NCBI GenBank assembly: GCA_028706695.1
Contig: JAQTVU010000005.1
Coordinates: 1-24,446 of the forward strand
From: Mycobacterium sp.
Lineage (GTDB): Bacteria > Actinomycetota > Actinomycetes > Mycobacteriales > Mycobacteriaceae
DNA length: 24,446 nucleotides
Direction: 5' to 3'
The notes under the pieces were generated by a model that searched no databases, was not told the DNA's origin, and saw only the letters and a list, made by a program, of their open reading frames with translations. Below are positions 7,021 through 13,449 of this stretch, in pieces (the first letter of the stretch is position 1; each line of letters begins with the position of its first letter). A program made the position numbers and the translations under genes.

Positions 7021-7136
7021 CCGGCACGTCTTACTCGGCGCCCCGCACCCCATCCGATCGTCGTCGAGCGTCCGGCATAGATAAGGATCGTTGCCGGCCA
7101 GGGCCAGTGCGACGTTCTTTGTGGAGCCGAAGGTGA
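7017..7136 (+). CDS. Possible small basic protein, 39 aa
   Basis: A frame linked at both ends by GTGA overlaps: its GTG overlaps the stop of the membrane-protein gene and its stop overlaps the next GTG. The product is strongly basic (APRTPSDRRRASGIDKDRCR), without recognisable motif. The two overlaps are the main argument for reality; the amino-acid composition alone would not be convincing. Confidence 0.4.
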   Translation: MTGTSYSAPRTPSDRRRASGIDKDRCRPGPVRRSLWSRR

Positions 7137-7249
7137 AGACCGTCAAAGGAGCAGGGACCACGCAGTGGGAGCTGTCGCATCAACCCTCGGACGACGAAGC
7201 TTGGCCCTCAACGCACTTGGGCGTCGACGGCAAAGCGTCTATCCACTAG
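7133..7249 (+). CDS. Small hypothetical protein, 38 aa
   Basis: Starts at the GTG of a GTGA overlap. The sequence MKTVKGAGTTQWELSHQPSD followed by DEAWPSTHLGVDGKASIH looks like a genuine small protein with hydrophilic and Trp residues. It closes a chain of three coupled small genes before the ASCH-domain gene 36 bp further on. Family unknown. Confidence 0.5.
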   Translation: MKTVKGAGTTQWELSHQPSDDEAWPSTHLGVDGKASIH

Positions 7250-7285
7250 CGGTAGAGCTACAGCGATTCAAGGAGATTGGGCGCC

Positions 7286-7600
7286 GTGAGTGATTTGAAA
7301 ACCCGACTGTGGTGGATGTCCGTTGCGTTGACGACGCAGGCAGTGCGGGATCGGGTCAAGACGCAGACGAGGCGGGATGGGTGGCGACGGTTGCGTGCAG
7401 GCGACCAGTTGGCGCTGTGTCCCAAGTACCGGGGTGTTCACCGCGCCAAGCGCGAGTTGATCACGATCGTTGATGTGCTCTCGGTACGCCGGGAACCGTT
7501 ACGGGCGATCACGACCGCCGACGTCCTTGCTGAAGGTTTTCCAGAGTTGACCCCGGCTGAGTTCGTGGAGTTCTTTTGCGGGACGCATCGCGGTATCTAA
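7286..7600 (+). CDS. ASCH-domain protein, probably frameshifted at its end
   Basis: The product (104 aa) matches the actinophage ASCH pattern: SVALTTQAVRDRVKTQTRR near the start, GDQLALCPKYRG in the centre and ELTPAEFVEFFCGTH near the end. ASCH domains are beta-barrels related to the PUA/RNA-binding fold. The GTG has AAGGAG ten bases upstream. Relatives usually continue after FFC-x-x-H with a short strand ending in an acidic/aromatic motif. Here the frame stops two residues later, while the +1 frame immediately continues with SKPGSEITVVEWAYP, the expected ending. I therefore read this as a frameshift or programmed slip near 7590. Confidence 0.75.
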   Translation: MSDLKTRLWWMSVALTTQAVRDRVKTQTRRDGWRRLRAGDQLALCPKYRGVHRAKRELITIVDVLSVRREPLRAITTADVLAEGFPELTPAEFVEFFCGTHRGI

Positions 7601-7619
7601 GCCGGGTTCGGAAATCACG

Positions 7620-7787
7620 GTGGTTGAATGGGCCTATCCCCGGATGTGCCGGGAGTGTGGGTGCACCGAGTATGCAGCGTGCGATGGCATGACCGGACCG
7701 TGCGGTTGGCAAGTGACGTACGACGACAACACGGGCATCTGCACAGAATGCCCCCTTTGGGCCGCTAATCGAGCTAGTGGCTCATAG
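7620..7787 (+). CDS. Zinc-ribbon segment downstream of the ASCH gene
   Basis: This +1 frame is open from 7551 and would join the ASCH protein if read as one chain. It carries ITVVEWAYPRMCRECGCTEYAAC, then GPCGWQVT and ICTECPLW: Cys pairs C-x2-C-x-C, C-x(n)-C-G-W and C-x2-C. That arrangement is common in actinophage zinc-ribbon tails (CRxCGCT...C...W...CxxC). An independent start is possible at GTG 7620 or ATG 7644, but neither has a good ribosome site. Either a separate small protein or the C-terminal half of a broken fusion. Confidence 0.55.
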   Translation: MVEWAYPRMCRECGCTEYAACDGMTGPCGWQVTYDDNTGICTECPLWAANRASGS

Positions 7788-7887
7788 GCTCTCCGGTAGC
7801 GGTATATCCAATGAGCACAGGGCGATTCCTAATCTATGTCGCGCTAACAACGTCGTACCTCTCACTCATGATGGTGCCGTGAGGTGG

Positions 7888-8094
7888 CTACCGGGGCGGC
7901 GCAGTCGGCTCGTCGGGCACGCGCCGGGCGGGGCGCGGTGGTAGTTCGTCGGTGTCTCGCACCAGCCAGCGTAAAAAGCCGATGACGTGTCCGTTGAGGG
8001 TCGAATCCACTTCGGCGACGGCCTGCTTGGCGCGCTCGCGCAGGTCCGGATCGGGGCGCGGCGTGATTGCCGGGTAGCGGTGCTGGGACGGCAT
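7888..8094 (-). CDS. Small ribbon-helix-helix-like regulator, 68 aa
   Basis: The 68-aa product starts MPSQHRYPAITPRPDPDLRE and continues with RAKQAVAEVDSTLNGHVIGFLRWLV. The order strand (YPAITPRPD), helix, turn, helix is that of Arc/MetJ-like ribbon-helix-helix proteins of phages and plasmids. An upstream in-frame extension is rejected because promoter elements fall inside it: GAGAAT ends six bases before this ATG, giving a leaderless or near-leaderless transcript. Two palindromes in the divergent promoter region are likely its operators. The Pro/Arg-rich C-terminus looks disordered. Confidence 0.6.
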   Translation of the reverse strand: MPSQHRYPAITPRPDPDLRERAKQAVAEVDSTLNGHVIGFLRWLVRDTDELPPRPARRVPDEPTAPPR

Positions 8095-8110
8095 TGCGCG
8101 ATTCTCGCAC

Positions 8111-8159
8111 GGTGGCTTGCCACCTAGCAACGACCGCAGTACCGTGGTGGCTAGCCACC
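8111..8159. promoter_or_regulatory. Divergent promoters with paired 14-bp palindromes
   Basis: GGTGGC-TT-GCCACC (8111-8124) and GGTGGC-TA-GCCACC (8146-8159) are the same palindrome, centres 35 bp apart. Minus-strand elements TTGCTA and GAGAAT (18-bp spacer) enclose the first copy exactly. Plus-strand elements TTGCCA (8117-8122) and TACCGT (8140-8145), spacer 17 bp, are followed directly by the second copy at the expected start site. Both promoters would be blocked by one dimeric regulator. Confidence 0.65.
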
Positions 8160-8170
8160 TGTTTCGGAAG

Positions 8171-8434
8171 ATGGAGAGACCGTTGATCGCGCACACCGTC
8201 GAAACCGTCACGCCCGATCGCTCGTACCGAGTCACCCTCGGCAGGCACACGTTCCGCGTCGCCCCCACCGAACAGCCCGCCGTCTACCTCGTGAACGACG
8301 CCCACACGATCGACCTGTCCGGGTCGATTCCCGCGATCGACGGCCACCTCGACCACGCCGGGCGATGCTCGTTGCACGTCGACGCATGCAACTACGTTGC
8401 TGGGGCCCGCGCGCTCGCGAAGGCAGACCGATGA
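8171..8434 (+). CDS. Hypothetical protein, 87 aa
   Basis: Beta-rich soluble protein: MERPLIAHTVETVTPDRSYR, then VTLGRHTFRVAPTEQPAVYLV and NDAHTIDLSGSIPAIDGHLD. The ATG is used here; a TTG twelve bases on (8183) has the better ribosome site (GGAGAG) and may be the true start, giving MIAHTVETV. It is the first gene behind the plus-strand promoter with the palindrome. Its TGA overlaps the next ATG. Family unknown. Confidence 0.65.
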   Translation: MERPLIAHTVETVTPDRSYRVTLGRHTFRVAPTEQPAVYLVNDAHTIDLSGSIPAIDGHLDHAGRCSLHVDACNYVAGARALAKADR

Positions 8435-8751
8435 GCGTCACGAAGCGCGACACCGAGCGAGGCTCGGGGCAGGAGCGCGTTGCTGCCGCTGCGTCGCTTT
8501 ACGGCTGGTCCGAGGTCGACTATCGCGCGATCGAGATCGACATCCCGTCCAGCGAGCGCGTGTGGACGAAGGGGGACCGCGTCTTCAATGTGCGTCTCGG
8601 CGAAACTGGGCAGATTCTTATGGCCTGGGCCTACCGCGGCGCCGCAGAGGACCGGGCCGCGCGTGATCATTCCTTGGTCATCGGTGCGGTAGTCGACGGC
8701 CGGAACAAGGCTGCCCGCACCGTCACGCTCCTTGCGGAGGCGTCGCGATGA
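8431..8751 (+). CDS. Hypothetical protein, 106 aa
   Basis: ATG in an ATGA overlap with the preceding stop, and its own stop overlaps the following ATG, so it is coupled on both sides. The sequence has a helical start (ERVAAAASLYGWSEVDYRAI) and a strand-rich middle (RVFNVRLGETGQILMAWAYR), ending with VIGAVVDGRNKAARTVTLLA. It looks like a complete small alpha/beta fold. No family or catalytic motif is recognised. Confidence 0.75.
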   Translation: MSVTKRDTERGSGQERVAAAASLYGWSEVDYRAIEIDIPSSERVWTKGDRVFNVRLGETGQILMAWAYRGAAEDRAARDHSLVIGAVVDGRNKAARTVTLLAEASR

Positions 8752-9035
8752 GCACCCGCCCCGTAGACGGGTATTGCGCGGCGCGCACCGCCGAGTCTTC
8801 CGCGCGCGTCGGAACCAGGGAGCATGATCAGACCATGGCTATGCCCGCACATCTCGCTCCGCAGAACTGCTTCATCTGCGGCGCCGTCGCGCACACCGAC
8901 ACCACCCACACGTTCTGGTCGAACGCAGCGGCCCTGGCCAGGGCCCGCGAACACGATCGACGATCCGTCCACCGCTACCCGGCCGGCGAGACCTCGCCGG
9001 CGGCTGCCTACGTCGCAGAACATCGGCCGTACTGA
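8748..9035 (+). CDS. Hypothetical protein with CxxC motif, 95 aa
   Basis: Coupled by ATGA to the upstream gene. The centre reads HLAPQNCFICGAVAHTDTTH, where C-x2-C with nearby His residues could bind zinc. The last 40 residues (ALARAREHDRRSVHRYPAGE) are helical and basic. An internal ATG with MAMPAHLAPQ could act as an alternative start. Small Cys-pair proteins recur throughout this gene series. Confidence 0.65.
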   Translation: MSTRPVDGYCAARTAESSARVGTREHDQTMAMPAHLAPQNCFICGAVAHTDTTHTFWSNAAALARAREHDRRSVHRYPAGETSPAAAYVAEHRPY

Positions 9036-9055
9036 CACCGCGAGGAAGGTCAACG

Positions 9056-9376
9056 ATGAGTTCAGTCACGGATGCAATAAGCGAGCATGTGCGGAAGGGA
9101 ATCGCGGCCCAGGACGCCGCAGATAGGTTGGCTGGGCGAATGACGGTCGCCGAGCTTGACCATGAGGCAGTGATCGGAGAGTTACGCGGTCGGCTAGGTG
9201 AGGAGTTGGCCGCGGCGATCGCCGCGGCGCGGCGTGCGGCCCGCGCACTCACTGAGTTGGCCGGTCCGGTGTATGACGTGGAGTACGCGGAAAGTGAACG
9301 CGGCGATGATGTCGCTGCACTGATCGAGTCCGCAAGGCGCGGACTTGCCGCTGCCCAAGCGCTACTCATCCGGTGA
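9056..9376 (+). CDS. Hypothetical helical protein, 106 aa
   Basis: ATG with GAGGAAGG upstream. The protein is almost entirely helical and Ala-rich (AAQDAADRLAGRMTVAELDH, AAAIAAARRAARALTELAGP), consistent with a small helical bundle or coiled coil. There is no Cys or membrane segment. The stop overlaps a GTG, but the following gene more likely begins at a later GTG with its own ribosome site. Confidence 0.7.
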   Translation: MSSVTDAISEHVRKGIAAQDAADRLAGRMTVAELDHEAVIGELRGRLGEELAAAIAAARRAARALTELAGPVYDVEYAESERGDDVAALIESARRGLAAAQALLIR

Positions 9377-9402
9377 ACGTACGCGGCGTGGGAGGTGTGG
9401 GC

Positions 9403-9900
9403 GTGAGCGAAATGGACCCGATACGGCAGGTGCAGTCTCGGCATGTGGAGCGTCATGCCGGCGAAGCGATTACCCAGAGGTTCGGACACCATGTGGCCGA
9501 CGCAGTCCTCGGGTCGACACGAGAGTTGGGCGGGGCCGTGATCCTGCATCTGAATTCTGGCGGGAATGCCGCTGTGGCAGAGTCCCGTTTGCGGTCGCTC
9601 GGATACTGTGTTGAACCAACCGACTACGACCCGTATGCGCCTGGGCATTACGGCGTGAAGCTTCGCGTTAGTCCCGGAGTGGCACCGTCCACGCTGTGGT
9701 GCGTGGGCAGTGGAACCCAGCCGGAGTCGGTGTGTCCAAATCACCTTGCCTTCCACGTCCACCCGCGCGGAATCTGCTCGCGCTGCGGCCGCGAGATGCC
9801 GGTGCGTGGCAACGGGACGCTGCGTAAGCACAAGGCAGAAAATGGAACACCGATACGCACCGCTGGATCTAGCACGGAAGCAAGGAGATTGAGATCGTGA
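9403..9900 (+). CDS. Hypothetical protein with C-terminal zinc ribbon, 165 aa
   Basis: I use the GTG with GGGAGG seven bases upstream; an overlapping GTG at 9373 would add ten Gly/Val-rich residues. The N-terminal part is a small alpha/beta domain (AVILHLNSGGNAAVAESRLR, LGYCVEPTDYDPYAPG). The C-terminus has CPNHLAFHVHPRGICSRCGR followed by EMPVRGNGTLRKHK, a treble-clef-like Cys/His cluster seen in small actinophage proteins. Its TGA overlaps the next GTG. A nucleic-acid-binding role is inferred from the zinc cluster only. Confidence 0.7.
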   Translation: MSEMDPIRQVQSRHVERHAGEAITQRFGHHVADAVLGSTRELGGAVILHLNSGGNAAVAESRLRSLGYCVEPTDYDPYAPGHYGVKLRVSPGVAPSTLWCVGSGTQPESVCPNHLAFHVHPRGICSRCGREMPVRGNGTLRKHKAENGTPIRTAGSSTEARRLRS

Positions 9901-10241
9901 CGAAGAACGTCGACGGTATTGAGGTGGTGGACTTGGATCGCGCGCCGCGAGCGGTGAGGATCCAACCGGCTCCTGCAAAGCGGTGGCGGCCGCGCCGGCA
10001 ATGCGAGTTCTGCTTTGTGAACCGGTCCTCGATTCTTCAATGGGAGAGCAGAGGATGTGAGGATCGGGCGTTGCAAGCATTGCGGCTTGCGCACCCGCAG
10101 GAGTATGACGAGTTGTTGCAGCGGGAGCGTGAGGCTGCCGATGCGGTGACCGAGCTGGCGTGGCAACTGCACCTGGCCAATAAGTGCTCCCGCGCATGGC
10201 GGATAGCGGGGACGGCCACCAGGCACCGCCACGCCCGATGA
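9897..10241 (+). CDS. Hypothetical Cys-pair protein, 114 aa
   Basis: GTG in a GTGA overlap with the previous gene and AAGGAGATTGAG just upstream. CEFCFVNRSSILQWESRGCE (about residues 36-55) contains C-x2-C and a third Cys; LANKCSRAW near residue 97 supplies a possible fourth ligand. Between them lies a long helix (ALRLAHPQEYDELLQREREA). The fold could be a zinc-stabilised helical hairpin. Function unknown. Confidence 0.7.
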   Translation: MTKNVDGIEVVDLDRAPRAVRIQPAPAKRWRPRRQCEFCFVNRSSILQWESRGCEDRALQALRLAHPQEYDELLQREREAADAVTELAWQLHLANKCSRAWRIAGTATRHRHAR

Positions 10242-10295
10242 AGGCGGTGGCAAGGCACCAGTCAGCCGCTTCTTTGCAGAGGAAGGGAAGCCCCC

Positions 10296-10664
10296 GTGAG
10301 CGACGACGAACTCCAAGAAGTAGATCCCGACTGGGATGGGCCAGACCCAGAGCCGGACTCGTTTACTACGGCGTGGAAACGGGGAATTGAGCTTGTTGGC
10401 CGGCAGTATTTCCGGGAAGGTGGCTACTTCATCTCATATGAGTTATCGCCGCCCGACATTGTCGAGATCACGAGATCGCTGGAATTTCTTCCTGCCGGTA
10501 CAGCGGTCTTCCTCGCGGCGATGGTGAGTTTCTATAACGGTGATACTGGCGGCAAGATGCTGCGCGGGCTTCAAGCCGCAGGACTCGGAGACATCGCCGC
10601 TCGGTTGGATCATGACCAGCGGACGGTGCTCGCAGACCTCCTGGTGGCATACACCGGCTGGTAG
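10296..10664 (+). CDS. Hypothetical acidic protein, 122 aa
   Basis: GTG start behind GAGGAAGGGAAG. The first 25 residues are very acidic and Pro-rich (DDELQEVDPDWDGPDPEPDS). The remainder is compact: YFREGGYFISYELSPPDIVE, LPAGTAVFLAAMVSFYNGDT and IAARLDHDQRTVLADLLVAY. The hydrophobic segment around FLAAMVSFY is too short to be a confident transmembrane helix. No family recognised. Confidence 0.75.
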   Translation: MSDDELQEVDPDWDGPDPEPDSFTTAWKRGIELVGRQYFREGGYFISYELSPPDIVEITRSLEFLPAGTAVFLAAMVSFYNGDTGGKMLRGLQAAGLGDIAARLDHDQRTVLADLLVAYTGW

Positions 10665-10697
10665 TTCCTTGTCGGGCCACTCCAATCGAGGATTCTG

Positions 10698-10784
10698 TTG
10701 GCGCAGAAGACTATCCGCGCTATCACAAACTTGACGCAGCCCACGGCATCGGCCATTGGTAAACCGCCGAAGCGTGCAAATTAG
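10698..10784 (+). CDS. Possible small protein, 28 aa
   Basis: A TTG frame with CGAGGA five to six bases upstream encodes MAQKTIRAITNLTQPTASAI plus eight residues, Lys/Arg-rich at the end. It fills the otherwise empty 145 bp between two clear genes. The ribosome site is good, the length is marginal and the start codon rare, so this is tentative. Confidence 0.3.
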   Translation: MAQKTIRAITNLTQPTASAIGKPPKRAN

Positions 10785-10809
10785 CGAAAACGTTTACGAG
10801 GAAAAGGAA

Positions 10810-11091
10810 ATGACCACTACGGGAATTCCCTCCGGTGCGGTGATCGTCGACGAATGGCAGCCGGAAGGCTACCGCGTCGTCTGGAGCGCCAGACACGGTA
10901 CCGACGCTGAGCCCGAGGCGGTGTGGGCCAGTTGCCGGCAATTCTCTGATGGCAGCCTGGGCGAGTTGCTGGTGCACGTGCACTTGCGCGACGACTACGG
11001 CGGTATCACGCCGGCGGCGGCTCGCCAGCTTGGCGTTGCGCTCATCAACGCAGCCGACCAGGCCGACGCCTGGGGGCTCCATCAAAGGTAG
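10810..11091 (+). CDS. Hypothetical protein, 93 aa
   Basis: ATG behind GAGGAAAAGGAA; an in-frame extension upstream is weak. The product (SGAVIVDEWQPEGYRVVWSA, WASCRQFSDGSLGELLVHVH, YGGITPAAARQLGVALINAA) resembles small phage proteins that pair a beta-sheet with a final helix in which residues 'ITPAAARQLGVALINAADQ' carry a typical DNA-mimic- or Cro-like helix pattern. The family is not named with confidence. It is 32 bp upstream of the 350-aa gene. Confidence 0.7.
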   Translation: MTTTGIPSGAVIVDEWQPEGYRVVWSARHGTDAEPEAVWASCRQFSDGSLGELLVHVHLRDDYGGITPAAARQLGVALINAADQADAWGLHQR

Positions 11092-11123
11092 AGGAGCGAC
11101 ACAAACGTGAATCGAGGACCTGG

Positions 11124-12176
11124 GTGAGCCGCCGCCGCACAGCGCCCTGGGCGGCGACCAGCGTGCCTGACATCCGTCGGGGGTGGTGCGCCGCGATGGA
11201 CGCGGCCGCAGACATCTCGTTCGACGAGTACAGGACTCCCCCACCACCGAACGCCTCCGCGCACGACATCGCCGCGGCGAAAAGACTCCAGCGGCTCATC
11301 GCCAGTTTCGAGGACGCCGCCGCCGTCATGAGGGCCGAGGCGCAGGCCTGCCGAACTGCAGAGCTGTTCTGGATTTCGCGCGAGATGGTCGACATCATCC
11401 TCCAGGCAGCCGAATCGCTACCGGAGTGGACGCCCGCCGCCGCCCTGCCTGTCGCGAACGGCATGCTGTGCTGGGCGAAATCAGCCGGGACGGTTCCTGC
11501 CGGTGTGCCGTTGCCGGAGACGGTGGATGCCACCCTGAACAACCCCGGATACATCGCCCGGCAGGTCTCTCCCGACGTCGCCGCTGTCGTCGACCTTCCG
11601 TGGGACGGGGTGTGGTGGTGGACCAGACCAGATGGTCTGCTGCAACTCACGCCGTTCTCGCGGGCCGAACAGAAGCCCGAAGTACTCCGACTCGCCGGCA
11701 CGACGTCCCCGGTCTGGGCTGCGCAAACCATCATGGTCCGGCCCGACATTCCACGAACGGAAGAAACCGCCGGCGATCCCCGCGCACAACCGTTCGTCAG
11801 CGCCGTCGGAGCCGCCTGGCTCCTGATGGCCGAGGCGAGCCTCGCTGAAACCCGCACTATCGGACCCGATCCCGAGACCCAGCCGCCTGACGGTGACGAC
11901 GATCGTCTGCTGGACAGGTCTGCGCCGGCACGCCGGCCATCGCCGGTGACGATCGTGGATCTGCGTGCGCGGCCCGCGGCCGCCGCGCCCGCGGGCGGTG
12001 GCGGTAACCGCTTCAATCACCGGTTCCTGGTGAGCGGGCACTGGCGCCAGCAGGCGTACGGACCCAACCGTAGCTGGCGCAAGCCGAAGTTCATCGGCTC
12101 ATATATCAAGGGGCCGAAGGGTTCCCCGCTTATCGCCCCGAAGACCCGAGTGCACGTCCTGCGTAAAGAACGCTAA
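11124..12176 (+). CDS. Phage/plasmid-type protein with conserved C-terminal module, 350 aa
   Basis: GTG with GAGGA upstream; this ribosome site and start are conserved in the decayed copy at 5227, which supports the choice. The N-terminal 70 residues contain SFDEYRTPPPPNASAHDIAA and a helix. The middle (about 75-230) is Trp-rich (VDLPWDGVWWWTRPDGLLQL) and of unknown fold. The C-terminus has NRFNHRFLVSGHWRQQAYGP followed by RKPKFIGSYIKGPKGSPL and ends in a basic strand. In my recollection the HWR-x2-AYGP...YIKGP-x-G-x-PL module recurs in actinobacterial phage and plasmid proteins. Function unknown; the stop overlaps the convergent nucleotidyltransferase gene by four bases. Confidence 0.75.
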   Translation: MSRRRTAPWAATSVPDIRRGWCAAMDAAADISFDEYRTPPPPNASAHDIAAAKRLQRLIASFEDAAAVMRAEAQACRTAELFWISREMVDIILQAAESLPEWTPAAALPVANGMLCWAKSAGTVPAGVPLPETVDATLNNPGYIARQVSPDVAAVVDLPWDGVWWWTRPDGLLQLTPFSRAEQKPEVLRLAGTTSPVWAAQTIMVRPDIPRTEETAGDPRAQPFVSAVGAAWLLMAEASLAETRTIGPDPETQPPDGDDDRLLDRSAPARRPSPVTIVDLRARPAAAAPAGGGGNRFNHRFLVSGHWRQQAYGPNRSWRKPKFIGSYIKGPKGSPLIAPKTRVHVLRKER

Positions 12177-12847
12177 CGCCGGCGGTCCTTGCGCCGCGCG
12201 GCCCGCTTCTGGCGGTCGGGCCGTAGCTGCCCGATGAACCATGCGCGTGTCCCGGCGACGGTCAGGCCTTGCTTGGCCACGTCATCGAGCAACGGCTCGC
12301 CAGCAGCGGCACGGATCTCATCCTCGGTGTATTCGACGACTCGGCAGTCGTTACCCGTCCACGCGGTGACCGACCGCGCGATCTCGACCACCTGCAGCTC
12401 CCATTCATCCGAATCACCCTGCCGCGAACTGTTTTCGGGTACGGAGGCGCGCACGAGGAATAGGTCTATGTCGCTACCGAGGGTCATTCGTGCGGTAGCG
12501 GCTGAGCCGAACACCGCGGCGTACCTGAGTGCGTCGCCCCACTCTTTCAGCTGTGATTCGAGCCGTTCTAGGAATGTCGCATTCAGCTTCGATAACGCCA
12601 GGATAGGCTCTGCTGCAATGTGTTCGGTGTTGAGCCGGTACGTGTTGGTCCTACCGACGCGGCCATGGATAACGACACCCTGGGCGGTGAGGCGGGTGAG
12701 GACCTTGCGGATCCCCTCGCCCGACGGAGTGGTCAAGATGCGCTGAATCTCGGTGATCGTGAATATCGCCTCACTGGCCGCCAGGACGCCGAGTACGTCG
12801 CCGTCCAATGTCGGCGTCACGGTGGCGAACGGCCGGTGCAACAGCAT
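12173..12847 (-). CDS. Winged-helix nucleotidyltransferase
   Basis: The N-terminal third is a winged-helix domain (FTITEIQRILTTPSGEGIRK, then a wing GRVGRTNTYRLN). The centre carries the DNA polymerase beta-type nucleotidyltransferase signature: AVFGSAATARMTLGSDIDLF, with the Gly-Ser pair and the two metal-binding Asp two residues apart. Such proteins are antitoxins (MntA-type, with a HEPN toxin) or regulators; no HEPN gene is adjacent. The ATG used has GGGAGG upstream; an ATG seven codons earlier overlaps the -10-like TATAGT and is less likely. A 10-bp palindrome (AACTATAGTT, 12872-12881) overlaps that -10 and may be its operator. Confidence 0.75.
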   Translation of the reverse strand: MLLHRPFATVTPTLDGDVLGVLAASEAIFTITEIQRILTTPSGEGIRKVLTRLTAQGVVIHGRVGRTNTYRLNTEHIAAEPILALSKLNATFLERLESQLKEWGDALRYAAVFGSAATARMTLGSDIDLFLVRASVPENSSRQGDSDEWELQVVEIARSVTAWTGNDCRVVEYTEDEIRAAAGEPLLDDVAKQGLTVAGTRAWFIGQLRPDRQKRAARRKDRRR

Positions 12848-12871
12848 GCGAACGAACACCTCCCTCATTGC

Positions 12872-12881
12872 AACTATAGTT
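12872..12881. promoter_or_regulatory. Palindrome over promoter of the nucleotidyltransferase gene
   Basis: AACTATAGTT is a perfect 10-bp palindrome containing TATAGT, a candidate -10 for the minus-strand gene. A related ACTTTAGTTGG lies 21 bp away towards the divergent 64-aa gene. Autoregulation by the winged-helix domain is plausible. Confidence 0.35.
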
Positions 12882-12969
12882 AGCCAAAGCCGACTTTAGT
12901 TGGGCGGTGGCCCGGCATCACGTCGGCCGGCCCCAATGCTGTATACCGACCGGATTGGAGGACGGGGAT

Positions 12970-13164
12970 ATGACGACACGAGGCATTGCCGAACTGGTGC
13001 GGCTACGGCGCGTAGGTGTGCTACAGCCCGACACCGACAACGACTGGAGCGAAGACGAGTCGGCCGTTATCAAACACGCCTATCGCTACGGTGATGTGGC
13101 GATCCGCGCGGACATACGGCAGCTATTCCCCGGCGAAGCTTACGAGGTCGACGACGAGACCTAA
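12970..13164 (+). CDS. Small acidic protein, 64 aa
   Basis: ATG behind GGAGGACGGGGAT. The product MTTRGIAELVRLRRVGVLQP then DTDNDWSEDESAVIKHAYRY and ends in an acidic tail (PGEAYEVDDET). It is divergent from the winged-helix nucleotidyltransferase gene, sharing about 120 bp of promoter region. A small acidic partner or antitoxin-like role is possible from position only. Confidence 0.6.
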   Translation: MTTRGIAELVRLRRVGVLQPDTDNDWSEDESAVIKHAYRYGDVAIRADIRQLFPGEAYEVDDET

Positions 13165-13449
13165 AGCCTTCGATATCACAGCGTCGCTGCGCTATCGCGG
13201 GTTGGCGAATGGGTTCCGTCATCAACATAATTCACGGGGTTGGAGCACACACGAATGACGGTAACGATCAGTTCGACAGCGTCGATACGAGCGCGAAAGG
13301 CCTTCGCTTCAGGACAGATCGGACGCAACGTTGCACTACGCGATTCGAACTCTGTTGCGGCGGCGCGAACCCTGCACTCATCTGCCACGCGCCGCCGCCG
13401 CGGGTCATCTGGCAGACCACAGCTATGCGGGTCAGGCGTGCCGCGTGCT
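13165..13449. other. Convergent intergenic region, possible gene remnant
   Basis: These 285 bp lie between two convergent genes. One plus-strand frame is open from about 13264 and translates into protein-like sequence (ERERPSLQDRSDATLHYAIR, then LPRAAAAGHLADHSYAGQAC) with GC-rich third positions, but it has no ATG/GTG before a TTG at 13331 and runs into the antisense of the next gene. It could be a decayed gene end. No clear terminator hairpin was seen. Confidence 0.3.

Noticed and set aside
8872..10197. 441-codon minus-strand frame
   Set aside because: Antisense to five consecutive plus-strand genes that have ribosome sites and coupled overlaps; its translation is Pro/Arg/Ser-rich without domain motifs.
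11045..12016. 323-codon minus-strand frame
   Set aside because: Antisense shadow of the 350-aa gene, whose start is confirmed by the related copy at 5227.
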